64,000 nt of DNA from Lates calcarifer (GCF_001640805.2 NC_066856.1:1187937-1251936); one strand, 5' to 3'. Numbered from the stretch's first letter, positions 1-14,262 are shown. Numbers and translations: made by a program. Notes: a model not told the origin generated them from the sequence alone.

Positions 1-2944
1 GTTGTCCATTTTGGGTCAGGACTAGTGAAGATCAGCTCTATATGTGAGGCTGCGTGACTCAGTCTGTTCTCTCAGAGAAAGAGCTAATGATTTGACAAAT
101 AGTTGCTACATGTGAGTGGTGTACTGCGTGGTCTTTTTTTTAAAAAACTCTTCTTCAAATGACTGCAGGGACAGTAGTACAGCCATTTAAGGAATAGTTT
201 TGGGAAACACATTTTGTCCCTCTCACTGCTTTGTGGTAAATATGAAGGAGTCACTTCTGTGTTTCTTTACTGGCTCAGTATGACATGTTCTGTTGTGGGA
301 ACTCATCAAAAAGGTTTTCTGTTCCCCAGTGTGGCTCTCAGTGTGACAGACCTACACTGGAGGGAACTTATCAGCTTATCAGGGTTATTGTTCCAATAAC
401 ATTTCTACAGGAATACTTATTATACATAAACAGTTATGTTCAGCTGATTGTTAATAGACACCATCTCTTCCTGCAGTATACCAGTGTAGCTTCCTGATCC
501 AGTGCCTGCAGTGGTAATGATATGAAAGATAGTGACTTTCAGCAGAGAGGTGTGTAAGATTTTTGTGGATCCGCTGGACATCATTCACTCTCAGAACATC
601 CTCGGAGAAAAACCTGGGACAGCTATGAATGATTCAGTGGACAGAATGACTCTTCTGTGGTATCCCTGAACCGGTACCCAGAGTATACAGTCTTGTTCTG
701 TGTTTGCCTTTCAAAATCCTCAAGTGGACTTCAAGGCCATGTTTAAAAGGGGAGATAAAGAAGCGGTGGGAGTGATCAGAGGCACACCAAGTGATTGTGA
801 ACAAGCCCTAAGGCACATGCCAAGGCTCCCCTCGTTAGAAAACCTGAGAGACTGTCAACAGCAGATCCACTGGGACCCATAACAAAGCTCACCCCATGCA
901 ATGCTTCAAAGACATGCTCTCATTTGAATAAGTTCAGATGAGCCCTGCTTTGCTTTCTGCCATCATGTGTCCAGGGTATCATAGCTGTGCATGGCAATGA
1001 ATCCTGAGCAGGACAACAGGCTCTCTGACCTCCCTACCAATAAATCCTGGTGCATCTACCCGGGAGGTAGTGAGCCGGTGCGCGCTTAAATAGCAGGTAA
1101 GGGACAAGCGTGAAGATTGTGTTTACCAGCCAAGGACAAGGGAGGCAAATCTTAGAAGGCAGGGAGACAGCGCAGAATAGATCTTGGCAGCACCTGTTAA
1201 AACATTTAACAGGTAGACTTTTCAAAAGCCATTTCTTTACTTGAAAGGCTGAGAGTAGATCTTAGGAAAATAGAAGCAGAGGAAGAGGAATGGCCAACAC
1301 AAGGAGGGGAATAGATCTCTGTGTTCATATTTAATTAATAATGTTGGAACAAGGATTAAGTGAGGCTGTGGAGAACAGCTGCATCTCACTAAAACAATGC
1401 CTCAATAATAATTTAATAATGCTGCTATGGTTCAGCCTGAGCAGTGTGGGTGTATCCTGAATGAAAATATATTGAGTGAAGGTTGTTGTGGTCTTTGAGG
1501 CAGACCCTGCATGTCTGTGTGTGACTGGCTGCACAATTGATTCAGTGAATTATTAATTCTCTGAAAATGCTGTGGGTAGTTGATTGGGCAATTACCACAA
1601 TATGTGTGTCTCTCTCTGTGTTGATATTCTTTACTATTGATTTCTCCTTTTTTTTTGTTGCTCTTTCACTCTGTTTGGGAAGATAAAGTCAGGATTAAAT
1701 TAGTAAATGCTTAATGAGCAGTCAAGCTTTATTCTGGTTGATTTGGTTTTACATTTTATAATCACTGTTTTCCAGGAATCTTATGCACAATCATTTAATG
1801 ATTCCTTTCATGTACATGTGCTGTTTGGTGGTTGAGTTTCCATGTTATATGGGTACCATACACAATTACCTTGGGCAAGAATAAAAAAGACATGAACATG
1901 GCTCAGATGGCTGCAAAGACTGAGACAAAAACCCCCATAAGAATCTAAGATGCTTCCCTGTCGTCACAGTTATGAGAAATTTGTTGTCTCTGAGATAAGT
2001 TAGGAGAAATGTTCTATACAAGGTCACATCCATCCGACCTGCCTCTGATGGATTTGATATTTATCCCACATCTCCTCTACAGCCTTATTCACATCCCAGC
2101 CATCTGAAGTCCTGTCACATTCAGGGGGAAAATATTCTACCTGAAAGATTGGCATTTTCATTTGGATGTAAACTATACACCAGCAAAGTGCTGTCGTTAT
2201 TTCAGAGCTCTCACATTATGTCCAGACCCTTTTTATTTCCCACCGCTGTTGAGGATGATTAGCATTTCTGCTTCCCACTACTAGTTTTTTCCTTCAGCGT
2301 AATTGTGCTGATCTGCAGAACAGATGACCTTAGCATCAAATAATAACATAATCAATACGACATTATTACATTGCAGCTTCACTGTGCAGCTTTAAAACCA
2401 GCTCACATTCATCTGACTGAGATTTTTTTAATCTATACTGAATCCATAGATTCAAACAGTCAGAGCTGACATAGTTAGAGACAGCTGTTGTGCACCTCTA
2501 TTTGACAAGGCAATGAAATTCCTATTTGAGCTAAATCCCGTATTTGAGCTGAAAATTGATGATGTGACGCATCAGTGGTCTAATCCTTTGAGGTGAAAAA
2601 GGCCTGAGAGGCAGCTTGGTGTGGTCTATATCCCACGCTGCCTGACTGTACATCACGCCCTGATGTATATGTGGACTGATGTGTCAGTGTAGGCGCCTGC
2701 TGTTGTCCTCCATGAGTTATTGTGCGTGTAAGGTGGGGGACAGTGCCACTGAGACTAAGAGCTTGTTTTTCTGATTTGCAGTGCCCACAATGCATAATTA
2801 AACGACATGATGTAATCTAATCTGTTACGCTCGCTCAGCGTCACTCCCTCACACAACTAGTCATTCATCTAGGACGTACAGCGGTGAGATGAGAAAAAAC
2901 TCAGCCTTGGGTTGAGGGGACATTAATATCCTGAGAATCTCTTT

Positions 2945-2996
2945 GTATTTTATTTTATTATTTTATTATTTATATTATTATTTTTATTTTATTTAT
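2945..2996 (+). repeat. (TTTTA/TTA)n low-complexity tract
   Basis: Fifty bases of T and A only, apart from the edges. Confidence 0.9.
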
Positions 2997-5900
2997 CAGT
3001 CTAAAGTTCACAAGTGAAGGTAATCAAGTTTCTCGACACACATTTAACAGCCTCATCACTTCAGCCCATGTCGACTAAAGGTGGTTGTAAAGAGAGGCAG
3101 AGCTCTCTGCCTCTGACTGTAACTGTATTTACTGACAATAAATTCCAATAAATGAAGATGGCAGACAGGAGTAGAGAATATTTAAATTTTAAAAACCAGG
3201 AAAGCATTTCTATTGAGACTGGAAATGAAAACTCTCAGGGACGGTGGTGAACTGAAAGCCTCAGCTGCAGAGAGATGAATCGACTATTATTGAGTGTTTG
3301 ACCACGAGCCAGCTGGGCTGACATTTTAATGACACGTTTCAGGATTTTACATCTGTGTGTGTTGGTCAAAGAAGGAGTCAGAGCACTTCTCTCCTGGGGG
3401 TGTTTGAGAGAACAGAGCTGACCCTTACTTTAATCACACATATGCTTGTTTAGAAAAAGTGTGTGTGTCCTCGGAGCTTTGAGATAATGAGGAGATGGCA
3501 GGTAGTTCACGCGCCATCCTCCAGAACTCAGCTTAGGTTGTATGCATGCCAGGGTGGCCAGACGGGATGGGAGGGGGGGGTCACACACAGGGAAGATGAT
3601 GAGTCAGTGTCTTGTATGAAGCTGCAGTGAAGGGCGTGAATGTGAGTGAATGGTACCACCACCAGACCCTGACTACACAACAAAACAAGATTTATTTGAT
3701 CTCTGAGAATTTCTCCCTCTGCAGCATTAGAAATGCAACTGGCTGGTCAATGATCCAATGGTCAATGGGCTGGTTACTATTGAAATATCTGACACTGTCA
3801 CTAGCAGACTTAATCAGCTTTAATTAGCAATCTAGTTAAGCCAGCATTAGCTTCATGGGTTGATTGTTAAAATATGCACTGGATGGCTACAAACATGATA
3901 CTGTGTTATTAGACTGAGCTTCATGTCCAGACAAAAAGTCTGCATCCTCACCAGAAGTAAAGAAAAACTGTTCTTCTGTTGCCTGGAGGAGCTACTGAGG
4001 AAACCTGTCAGACCTGTTTCAGATTTATTTCATCATAACAACACTCTAACGACCTTATATAGACTAGGTGCTTCGCATACAAGTAAAGCAGAGATTTATG
4101 CTTTATTGTTTGCATTTCTGAATATTATGTTTCACTTTGAACGTTACAGTAGAAAAGGTTTTTAGGATGAGGTCAGAAGTTGCTGAAATGTAAGGACAGA
4201 TGGATGGTCTACTCTGATATATAACCTCTTCACAGTAAATGGGCTGTGGGGCAATAGCATGAATATTACATGAAGCCATGAATTCTTTTGTCTGTTTTAT
4301 TTAAGTTCATTTTCACTGAGGCTTTTCCTCCTTGACAGGAATAAACATGGAGCTTGTGATTCTATTCTCAGCTGATACCGACTCAGAAAAACACAGAGTT
4401 AGAAAGTTCAGTTGCTGTTGCTGGGGGAACTAAAGACTCACAAAAGCAATTTATATTATGTGATCGTGGACTTAAAAAGTTAAAAATCCATCACATTCTT
4501 TCCTCCAGACCATAATATGACAGTCAGAACAAATATTCAGCAAATGATCATTAGAGCAGAATATTAGACAGAGATGAGAGTTTTGATTAACATGACGAGA
4601 AGCTCTTAATAACAATTTAATGTTCACCTTGTTGACCTTATTCTCAACAGTTGTGACCCTCATCTCCATATGACGATGAAACTGGTTTTAATGAATGTGC
4701 AAATATCAGTAACAGCCCTAAGAAACAGCTTGAGTCTTAATGGAAACATCTATCCTTGAATAACCTCAGGCTTTGAGATTTGATCAGCCGGTGATAATCA
4801 GTATATATTTCAGGAGTCACAATGGGATGAGATGTTGTAATTTACTCTGCTGTTGTAGCTTTTTTCTATCTACTTCTCTTTGGTTGATAATTTACTCTGT
4901 TTCCCCAGAAGGTCTTTGAACAGTCCCCAGAGAGTAGACCTCAACTTGCTGCATCCAGCTTTTGATTAAAAGTGCAGGTAAAGAGAGCAGGAGTGCTGGT
5001 GATAGTACAAACAAGTAAATGAGAAGCTTGGTGTGCTTCTACTGCATTTACTGGATTCAGTGGAGGCCTGATGTTCATTAGTGTCTGACTGATATATGTA
5101 ATCAGTGCAGTACTGAATGTACCTGGTTGTCCATTAAAGTGCTTGTTTTTGCCACTGACAGGCTCACATTGTTGTCAGTGTCTGACAACGTTATGGACAG
5201 AGCTTTTATTAAAGGTTATTATTACCGGTGCATTGAGTAATTGTTTGTGTTATCACACAAACAAATTCCAAAGATCTTCATCTGATAAAATAAAGGCTGA
5301 GGTTCAAAAATACTGGAGTCATCCTTTAATTGTTGCCTGTGAGTGAGTTAGTCATCAGTGTTGGTGTTATTGATGGCTGAAAGTAGCTTCAATGAAAAAA
5401 TCTTTATATTTTCAAAAACTGTAACTGTAGCTGAACCTTGGTTTCCACTGGGACTATGACTCAGCTGTGGTTCAGCATGGGCAAGTTAACATTTCCCAGA
5501 AGTCATATCAGTCATGCACGGAGGTAGTCAGATTGCTTGTCCACAGACCTCTGCAGCGTACAGTATTTCATTTCAAACAGAGGAAAAAACAATGTCCTGG
5601 AGAGATACATGACCTGAGGAGAGAAAAGTGAGGACAGACTTACATTTGCTGAGAGCATTCAGTCCGTTATGAATCATGCAGCTCCACTGATGAACCAGTC
5701 AGCAGGAAAATCAGCAGAATAATTCACACTCATCCATCAGCAGTCACAGTGTTCTTCTGTACACCATGATATTAGACCAAAGAGTCCTGGTTGGCATGAC
5801 AGATTCCCAGGTCCAGGTGTGAGTCTACTCCAGCTTTAGATTAACAGTTTTCAGTGTTTGTCAGATGTTTCCTGTTTTGTTTTTTTTTTTTGGTTTGTTT

Positions 5901-8900
5901 GTTTTGTTTTCTTTTGTTTCATTTTTCTTGCCTTAAACTTCACTGTCTCAAACCAACAGGCAGCACTTAGCTCCCTGAAAGATGTCCCAGGTGTCACATG
6001 GCTGTTGATTCAGCTCTGTGGAGGCTGTAGCTGTTGCTGAGGTTGAATTTTTATTGACAGGTTTGTAATATTTTATGTCGTGGCAGAAAAAAACATCATG
6101 CCATTAACACCTCTCTGACTCAGAGTTGACAGAAACTGACCATTATAAGCTTCATAATGGTGTACTGCAGGGCTGCAGTGTGTGTAGCTAGATGTACAGT
6201 ATGGCTAATAAACCAGCTGGAAGCTCAACACACTGCACATGAAATTAGTTTTTGTCTAGTTTTAGTTTTATTTATTTGCATGAGTGATAAAAAAAATACA
6301 TGATACTTCACAGGAGTAACAAATGGACTGAGTTAATGATGTCAGCAAAAAATAGAAGTGGAAATGAAAACAATAACATCTAAAATCACATTATCAATAA
6401 AAAACAAACACATCAGAACAACATGCAAAAGAATGGAGACAAACAGGACTGTCAGTGTCAGTGTCATATGTTACAGAAGCCAAACTCTAAGAGCAAGCAT
6501 ACAGAGTACAATTTCTACCAAAGACACCAAAATAAATGAGGCCACAAGATACAAAATTCGAGTCATGTGGCTCACCAAGATTCAGGGGAGCACAGCTGTG
6601 GAATAAATAGCATCATATTGCAACACAGACCTCCTCTCTCATAAATGAACATAAGAAAAGAAAATGAGGAAAAGGCCTTCCCCTCACCAACAACACATGC
6701 ACTGTCTTGTGTGGACAAAGCCAGTTTGGAAGTGCCTCAGTCCCCAAGTCTCCTGCCTGTGTCAGCCCCTCCAATCACCATGCTTGCACCCACTTTATGT
6801 GTTCATTATACAGATGTCTGTGTGTGGACACTGAGGCTGAGCCCACAAAGCTCTGTTAGAGGAGTCTGTCTGTGTTCATTGAACTTCAACTATATGGCAC
6901 TGTAATACAAACTGTAGTCATTAAGTGATTAATAATGATTACAACATTAACCCTAATTAAATTGCACATTATCTCAATTATATGCATACTCAGTGCAGTG
7001 TTCATCTTTTCACATGTGCAGATCCTCTTAAGTGACAGTAATTTATGTGCATTGTAACATGATTCACATCTTTATTTCTGGGAAATCCAGAGTTAGGATC
7101 CTGTGTTTCCTCTCAGACACACAGAGAAATAAATAAGAAATAAAGCAGAAAGGAGAAAGGCTTGTTTAGTTTTCAGTTAATTGCTCTAACCTTTTGGCTT
7201 AATTAACATAATCTTGTAAGTGCCAGATGCAAAGGCAGGTGTTAGATCACATCCAACACTTTCTGAGATACAGTATCAAATGAGACTAATAAGCGAAGGA
7301 GTATTTTATTGTGGAGGATAATAAAGAGATCTATATTTGGTTCAAACAAAGGAAGAGTCATACTCCAGAGGCCACTCAACTTCCAGCATTCAAGAGGCAA
7401 TTATATAAGAGCTAATTGGTGCACTGTACATTGCAATTAGCTGAGCACACTGGGATCAGTGTGTTGTTCAAAGTTCTTGAGCTTCATTTGAAGAAGTAAC
7501 ACCAAGTCAAAGACTGTTTTACATCTTAAAGTGGTTATTAATGATAACCTTACTCTTCCTTCAATAAAGTCAGTGAAATTCATAAATAGATATTTTGGCG
7601 TGTCACAACAGGGAAGGCAGAGGTGTAAATAATAAAATGAATGTCTCACTGTCATCAGCATGTAAAGAATCAATACCCTGACACCAATGCAGTTAAATCA
7701 AATTCAGCTACCAGTCATTCTGTGATTTACACCTGTGCTTTCCCCGCTCCGACATGTCAAACAGTCCTCCATGTACATTCATGCTAAACCCACACAGGTG
7801 ATTTTTATTGATTTTATCTAAGCTGATTACTCCTCTTTTCAGCACTGTGTGGGCATGTACAGTGTGTGCTTGGCTGACATCTCCCTGACTCTCCTGGTAG
7901 TGTTATTGAACCATATATTTGAGGTAGGTATGATGTTGATAATCACTTGTTGATCTAACAGCAGTAGGTGGTGGAGGGCCAAATGCAGTGCATGTTTTGT
8001 TGTGGGAGACGTGTTATTCGGTTGGCTGCATGCTTATCAGTTTCTCAGCTGTGAACAGTGTCAACATCCGAGTCATTTTTACAACTGAGAACTTTTCTAA
8101 AAGCTTTGATTTCTGACCTGGTGCTAAAAAGTACAGAAATACTGCTAAAGGCCTTTGTTAAATCAAATGCAGAAACTGAATAGATCACTCTATGTTGTGA
8201 CACTGTGTTTACACTCCTGTATAGTATCCATTAATAGTTTGCTTGATAGTTAGTATGAGGTTCTTTGAAGAAACGTAGCTAATGTTTGTGTCTTTGTGTT
8301 TTGTTGGTGTTTATTGATGAAGACAGCCGGAGTCTGTAGTAATGCGTGAAAAGCTGGAGCACAATGCTTGCTTGTCTTTCCCATTGCTCAACATGACTGG
8401 AACACAGCAGCGAGGCCGACATGGCCACTGGAAACCACACCCAACCTCACAACCCACAGCACAAAGCAGCACTGTGCTGGTTTTGGAGAGTAGCCAGTCT
8501 TATTAGCGAGTCTGAGAACACATCTCTGCCAGCCTTCAACCTGAGCAGGTCTCATTAGCCAGAAGTGAGAACACCTGTGTAGGTATTGACTGCATTTTGC
8601 ACAACTTGTTTTGATGTCTTCACATGTTTTGGAGACACCAGGCTGCAGCCTTCTTCCTCTTCTCTTTAATGATGCTTTACAGCCTTTTACAGCAGATTGC
8701 TGACTCCAGCTGTTGATCCCTATTACTGACGTCAGCAGTCCTCAGAAATGTGTATCACCCCTGTGTGCGTGTAAGACTGTACAATAGAGTAACAATAATG
8801 CAGGGAACCACCCATCAAAAATCAACTCCATAGGGTACCATTAACCAGCACCATTTAACATGCAGTGTGTATGTGGAGAATCAATGAATGACAGCCTTAG

Positions 8901-9279
8901 TAGAAGTCCACCCAAACATCCAAGTGCTTTTCAGACCCACTAGCTCTGCAAAATGACAAAGGACCCCTCACACCGAATGTGCTGTTTCTTCCCCACTATT
9001 TTTTCTGTACCACCAAATACCACTTGATGTTGCCGAGCAACTAATGCCAGAAAAGAGCAAGGGAGAGAATGAAAAAGGAATAACACGGCAGAGGGAATGA
9101 CAGAGGAAGGACGGAACGGCAATAGCACATAAGGTTTTTTAGATGAGTCGCGTGGAAGGGCAGGAAGGCAATCTTAGAACAAAATGCTGGGGAGAGCAGA
9201 GAAGAGGAGGGAACAGCAGTGGAACAGTTTCAATCAGAATATTACTCTGTTAACACTGTCAAGCTCTGACGTGACAAAC

Positions 9280-9334
9280 AGTAATACTATATTGAATATA
9301 TTATGTTAGTAATTATAATATATATATAATAATT
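9280..9334 (+). repeat. AT-rich low-complexity tract
   Basis: A run of TATA/TAAT words including ATATATATAT. Confidence 0.8.
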
Positions 9335-9491
9335 ACCAGAGTATGCACACACTGTCATATACTTTATACTAGTAGAGTTCATATCAAACGTCTGTATCAA
9401 ATGAATTAATCTGTGTGTGGTTATATCTACCATACTAACATAGATGCTGTTTGTTGTTTTAGCTTTGTGCCATTGTGGGGAGGTCATTCAT

Positions 9492-9518
9492 TGTGTGTGT
9501 GCGTGCGTGTGTGTGTGT
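9492..9518 (+). repeat. (TG)n microsatellite with CG interruptions
   Basis: TG repeat containing two GCG variants. Confidence 0.9.
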
Positions 9519-9959
9519 AGCCTCCTGGCTGTCAGTGGTTAATTGTGCCTCTTTCATTGGTGTTCTGGAGGCATGATTGTTCATTGTTGTCTGGATGAGT
9601 TTCAGTGCGCCTGCTTCATGCTATTGTCTTATGGGCTGAGTGTTGTTGTGATGTGTATGTAATCACTGCTGATCAGAGTCTGTGCACCAGTTTAATTGCT
9701 TTATTCTGTATTTTCTGCAGGCGAGATGGTGAGATGGTGTGTGGACAGAGTGTTTGAAGAGTGTCAGATGCAGGACAGGTAGACTTTCATCTGAGCTTTG
9801 TTTTTTATTCTATGGTTGGTTTATTGATGATCTACTGGTGTGGCATATTTCTGTGGAATGTTTCTCTACTTCTTGCTCTTTTTCTGCAGAAATGCTTCCT
9901 TTATAAACATCATTAACCAGGTTGTGCTTGTAGCCTGTTGGGATGTTTCCCTGCTTCAT

Positions 9960-10086
9960 GTCACAGCAGAGGGGCACTTTGGTGACTCAAGTACAAATCT
10001 CAGATGAAACCACCTCAAAGTCCAAGTGCCCCTCAGGTGCTTCTTTGGTGCCCCTCTGGTTTCCACAAGTGCTGCTCTGCTGTGAC
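9960..10086. repeat. Imperfect inverted repeat, possible small non-autonomous element
   Basis: GTCACAGCAGAGGGGCAC at 9960-9977 matches the reverse complement of 10069-10086 at 16 of 18 positions. GTGCCCCTC also recurs inside at 10026 and 10048. The 127-bp unit could be a tiny inverted-repeat element, but no target-site duplication is evident. Confidence 0.35.
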
Positions 10087-10269
10087 CTTTTGCCAAAAGC
10101 TTGTGACACAAGAGGATGAGTCATGTGTAGTTTTTGCCATAATGTCACAATGAACATGTTTTTACCACTGAAGGATAATAATGTCATCATCTACCGTGTC
10201 TGTCTAAGAATTAGCAAACCTTGCTCAGTCTCATTTTCTTATAGTTTATTATTATCTGTGTGTATTCCT

Positions 10270-10295
10270 CTGTGTGTGTGTGTGTATGTGTGTGT
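10270..10295 (+). repeat. (TG)n microsatellite
   Basis: TG units with one TA interruption. Confidence 0.9.
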
Positions 10296-11125
10296 AAATC
10301 ATATTAATATTCTACCTAAACTACATTCTTACTTCAACTCATGTAGGCCCTCCTTTCCATCTCTGCCCCTCAGAGACTCTGTGTGCTCCACTGTTATGTC
10401 TATGTCCTGGGTGTTATGCTGTATTTACCAATTTTCTCTATGTCAAAATATATTGTGTTTTTCTTTAGCTTCAGATGGATGTGTTCATACAGTCTGTCTG
10501 TTTCTTAAAACTGGCACAGAGAATTAGGGGAGGAGGCCTATTGCGTCCATACCATTGGTTGGATGTGAGGTAAACATAATTTCTCAAATATTTTACCTCT
10601 GTTACAGAGCTGTGAGATTCATTTATTTAGGATTATTTGTTCCATGACTCCTTATCTTTAATAATGCTTAGATGAGAAGTGATTTGATTGTGACGGGACT
10701 TTGGTGGAATTTTGAATTGTTATTTCTCTGGCTCTGTTGAGGATTTGGCACAGTGTGGTCCTGTTGCTCGTTGATTTAACTCTCGGTCGGGTGGCTTCTG
10801 ATCTTTCTCAGTTTGTCTGTTATCCTTGTTCTGTATTTGTCACAGTGAGATGTTTTGTGGTTGTGTGAGAATAACATATTTTTATCATTTTCTTCCTTTG
10901 AATGAAGAAAAAGATGAAAACCGGACATTAAAATAGTGAACATCTTAACTGTGACCTTCTGCAGAATCAGTTTTATCACCTACTGTTACCGGTCACTAAT
11001 GTTTTAAATGATGCTGCTGTTCATCGTAGAATTGATTTCACTGGAAGATACGGTTCTAGTTGATATTAAGTGTCACTGCTGTTACTTACTGTTGCACTTT
11101 CAGGTAGCAGAATAAATATTTTTGT

Positions 11126-11158
11126 TTGTGTGTGTGTGTGTGTGTGTTTTGGGGGGGG
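11126..11158 (+). repeat. (GT)n followed by G-run
   Basis: Eleven GT units, TTT, then eight G. Confidence 0.95.
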
Positions 11159-12008
11159 TTACAACATTTGGTAAAACTTGCAATGAAAATGGCTTTAATA
11201 AGCAGCTAACCCGCCTAAAAGATTTCACTGACACTGCTTTCAGAGCAGTTTGACAGAGCCACAGGAGGGTCTGATGCTTCTGCAGTTTTGCACAAAATAA
11301 CAACAGAACACAGAGAATTTATTGTAGATTGTCAGTCTGTTCTTGTGTGTGAACTGTTATGTCAGTGCCCCAGATTGTACTGCTGGTTCTTCAGTAACTA
11401 CAGCATGCTGTGGAGTGTCTGCTATGAGAACGTGAGATTAGCAGCCCCACACTGAACAAGCCAAATGCAGATGAGACCCATTCAAAAATACAGAGAGCAT
11501 CAGCATTTGTTTATTAAATCTCTGGAGGCTTCACAGATACTGATGCCTCAGGGGATATGTAGATATGTAGCGTGTCACACAGCTCATTAAGATACAATAT
11601 GTGACAAGTGTTGAGTGGAAACTTGTCCAAATGAAAGTGAGGAGGGCAAGACAAAGGTTGTGTGAGCATATCTGGACAACTGCTCATGCTTCCACTCAGC
11701 ACTGTGTTCTTACCAGTTGTGAAGTCATGAGATGACAGTTAAGATTAAAGAGTGAATCGTTCATGCTCTGTAAAAGCTGCAGGGAGTTCACTTCAGACCA
11801 GAACCATTGGAGGACTACACTGTGGCTGAGATTGGTAAACCTTGTTTACCAAGACTGTGATTGACCACCTCATGACACATTCCTGCTCCCCAGGCAACTC
11901 ATTAGATGAACATACACATGCAACATATACACACACATACACACACGTTTATCCCTAAATGATGCATTGACCTTTAATCACCAGCTCACATCTGATAATC
12001 TAATAAGT

Positions 12009-12029
12009 ACACACACACACACACACACA
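12009..12029 (+). repeat. (AC)n microsatellite
   Basis: Ten AC units; a weaker AC-rich patch precedes it at 11918-11946. Confidence 0.95.
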
Positions 12030-12599
12030 TTTCAGCATGTCTGAAAGGAACCTGGTGCGATTTAGCACAGTACAGTATAGTATAGCATATACTATAGTTG
12101 CTAAAATAAGTGATTAATTATAGAACTCAGTTCTGCTTTTTAAAAATCAAAAATAGACTGATTGTTGTCAAAGACAGTAGAAAAGAAGGAGATGAGAAGG
12201 AAAGAGAGTAAGAGTCTGTTGCAAGGTGTAAAGGAGCAGAGATGAGATGGACGCTTTTAATAAGCACTCTCCATTAAATGGCTTGTAATGGCGTGGTAAA
12301 TATTGCAGAGGCATTATATATAGATATATGTTAACAGCATTACACATGGCAAACAGGAGAGCCTGGAGTCCACAAACACAATCCTCTAAAAGAATATAGA
12401 AATAAGCCCATTGGTCTCCTCCAGTAGAAGGTCTGTTTAATTTTAATTACTCCAACTTACCCGTCTGAACCAGCTCTATTAAAACCTGCTCCATTAAGAC
12501 TCCATTATACTGCTGTGATCAGGCATGGCATCACTCTGGACTGTTTTTTTTCTACTTTATAGATTAGAGTGATTCATTACATTCATTTTATCATTTCAC

Positions 12600-12623
12600 A
12601 AAAAAAAAAAAAAAAAAAAAAAA
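12600..12623 (+). repeat. Poly(A) tract
   Basis: Twenty-four consecutive A. No retroposed sequence is recognisable on its 5' side. Confidence 0.95.
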
Positions 12624-13439
12624 CAGAGGTCATCCTTATCTACTTAACATGCAAACATGGATGTAAGGCTAATTCCTTTTTAGTATCAAAGTTTCCTCTT
12701 TAAACAAATGAGGCTGAGGCTGGCTCTGTAGAGCTCATTGGTAAGCAGTGCTTAAAGTGGTGAATTGAAAAGCATTTCCATTCCCTGTAGCTTTAAACTA
12801 TGACAGGAGATTTTTCCTATCTGCCATGGAGAGAACACTGTGTTGCAGTCTGAACACAGCATGCCACCTGAAACAGCAGACTGCTTAAAACATACTGAAA
12901 TATACTGTATGGAATCACAAACAAAGTAAAAAACCCAAACACTTGGGGCTGTGAGTGAAATGGGAATAAAAGAAATGCAACATTATTATTATTATTTCAC
13001 ATCTGTGGAATAATAAGGTGTGAGTGGTCAATGCTACTATTAAATCCTGCTAATTAAAGTATTTATATACAAGGGGTCAATGTTACACAAAGGGGGGCAA
13101 CGTATCAAAGTTCTGTATCTAACTGTGTTTCCATCAGCTCTCTCAACAGCTAATTTAGCCACAGAGAAAAGCAGATTTCCCTGAGCTATGAAGGGCTCAG
13201 GTTTCACACACAGAGTACAGTAAAAGCCTGCTTAGCACTCCAGTCTGCTATTCCCACACCAGTTGTTGGTGTTTGTGAGTGCAACCTGACACAACCTGAG
13301 TGACCCAGGGTGAAGCCACAGTGTTTCTACAGAGCACTAAGTCTCTAAGACAGCTAGAGGAGGATTTTTTTTCTTTCTACTTATTTTCTTTATTCCATGC
13401 TTTTCTCTTCTACATGGTGCTGGAAGTATCACTAAAGTC

Positions 13440-13725
13440 TTCACAGAACTTATAGTTCCCTACAATCCCACCAGAATATTGCCAGAATGCTGGTTTACTG
13501 GTGGTTCCCAGAGTTTCCAGGAGTAGAATGGGAGGCAGAGCCTTCAGCTATCAAGCCCCTTTAGTCTGGGTCCAGGAGGCAGACACCCTCTGTACCTTTA
13601 AGAATATGCTTAAAACTTTCCTCTTTGATAAAGCTTATAGTTAGGGTTGGCTCAGGCTTGAACCATCCCTTAGTTATGCTGCTAATAGGCCTAGACTGCT
13701 GGGAGATCTCCCATGATGCAATGAG

Positions 13726-13773
<48 letters not shown>

Positions 13774-14110
13774 AGTATGGATTCATATCCCATAATACAT
13801 GTTACTAGCTCAGTATCTCCCTTTCCTGTAGTATTGTGATCTTCCGTCTCTCTCTCCTCTTCTGTCTCTTTCTGCAGGTATTTCTGCCTCTGGAGCTGTA
13901 GAGTCTGATCTGTGATGACAAGTCTCCTGCTGCTCCTACAACTCCACTCAACACCTGCTGCTAGAATTAGAAATTACTTATACTGCTTCTAGTATCACTG
14001 TTACTTGTAATCACTCCGTTAACTGTCGGTACTTATTATTTCCACTATTGTATTACTGATACAAATTTATATATTTTATATGGAATCTGCATTATGCTTC
14101 AAGATTCTGT
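13440..14110 (+). mobile_element. LINE (L2-like) 3' end fragment
   Basis: At 13496-13645 the + strand reads as the C-terminus of a fish non-LTR retrotransposon ORF2: VSRSRMGGRAFSYQAPL, a short internal deletion, then EADTLCTFKNMLKTFLFDKAYS and a stop. The following sequence (tail words such as GGTTGGCTCAGG and CATCCCTTAGTTATGCTGCTAATAGG) is the 3' UTR that usually follows this family in teleosts, with an expanded (CT)n tract at 13728-13769. Boundaries are approximate. Truncated and inactive. Confidence 0.75.
13728..13769 (+). repeat. (CT)n microsatellite in LINE tail
   Basis: About 21 CT units, placed where the LINE 3' UTR normally has a shorter pyrimidine stretch. Confidence 0.97.
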
Positions 14111-14187
14111 CTTCGAACTCTATAACTCTATATACTAACTATATAGATCTTGAGCATAAATTTCTGAATCAAATTTAATGACAATTC

Positions 14188-14262
14188 ATGGTGTTAGATG
14201 AAAAGTCAGAGGATCATCAGAGTCGTGATGGTAAATCCTCTGAGGATCATGGATGAGTGCTG
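14188..14262 (+). repeat. Short fragment of the same dispersed repeat as at 26.3 kb
   Basis: AAAAGTCAGAGGATCATCAG followed by GTAAATCCTCTGAGGATCATG corresponds to the repeat's usual AAAAGTCAGAGGATCACCAA and ATTCATCCTCTGGGGACCATG. It directly follows the LINE tail. Confidence 0.4.

Larger units (their letters stand above)
1..13439. other. Non-coding DNA upstream of olfm3
   Basis: Apart from the simple repeats and inverted repeat listed separately, I see no gene. Open frames here (up to 134 codons) lack recognisable domains, have no plausible splice partners and often start at non-ATG codons. Confidence 0.6.

Noticed and set aside
700..882. A 60-codon frame with a protein-like look (NPQVDFKAMFKRGDKEAVG)
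   Set aside because: I could not link it to any family, and no splice sites or neighbouring exons support it.
10123..10527. A 134-codon + strand frame
   Set aside because: It runs through a (TG)n repeat and reads as cysteine/valine low complexity; no ATG-based gene structure.
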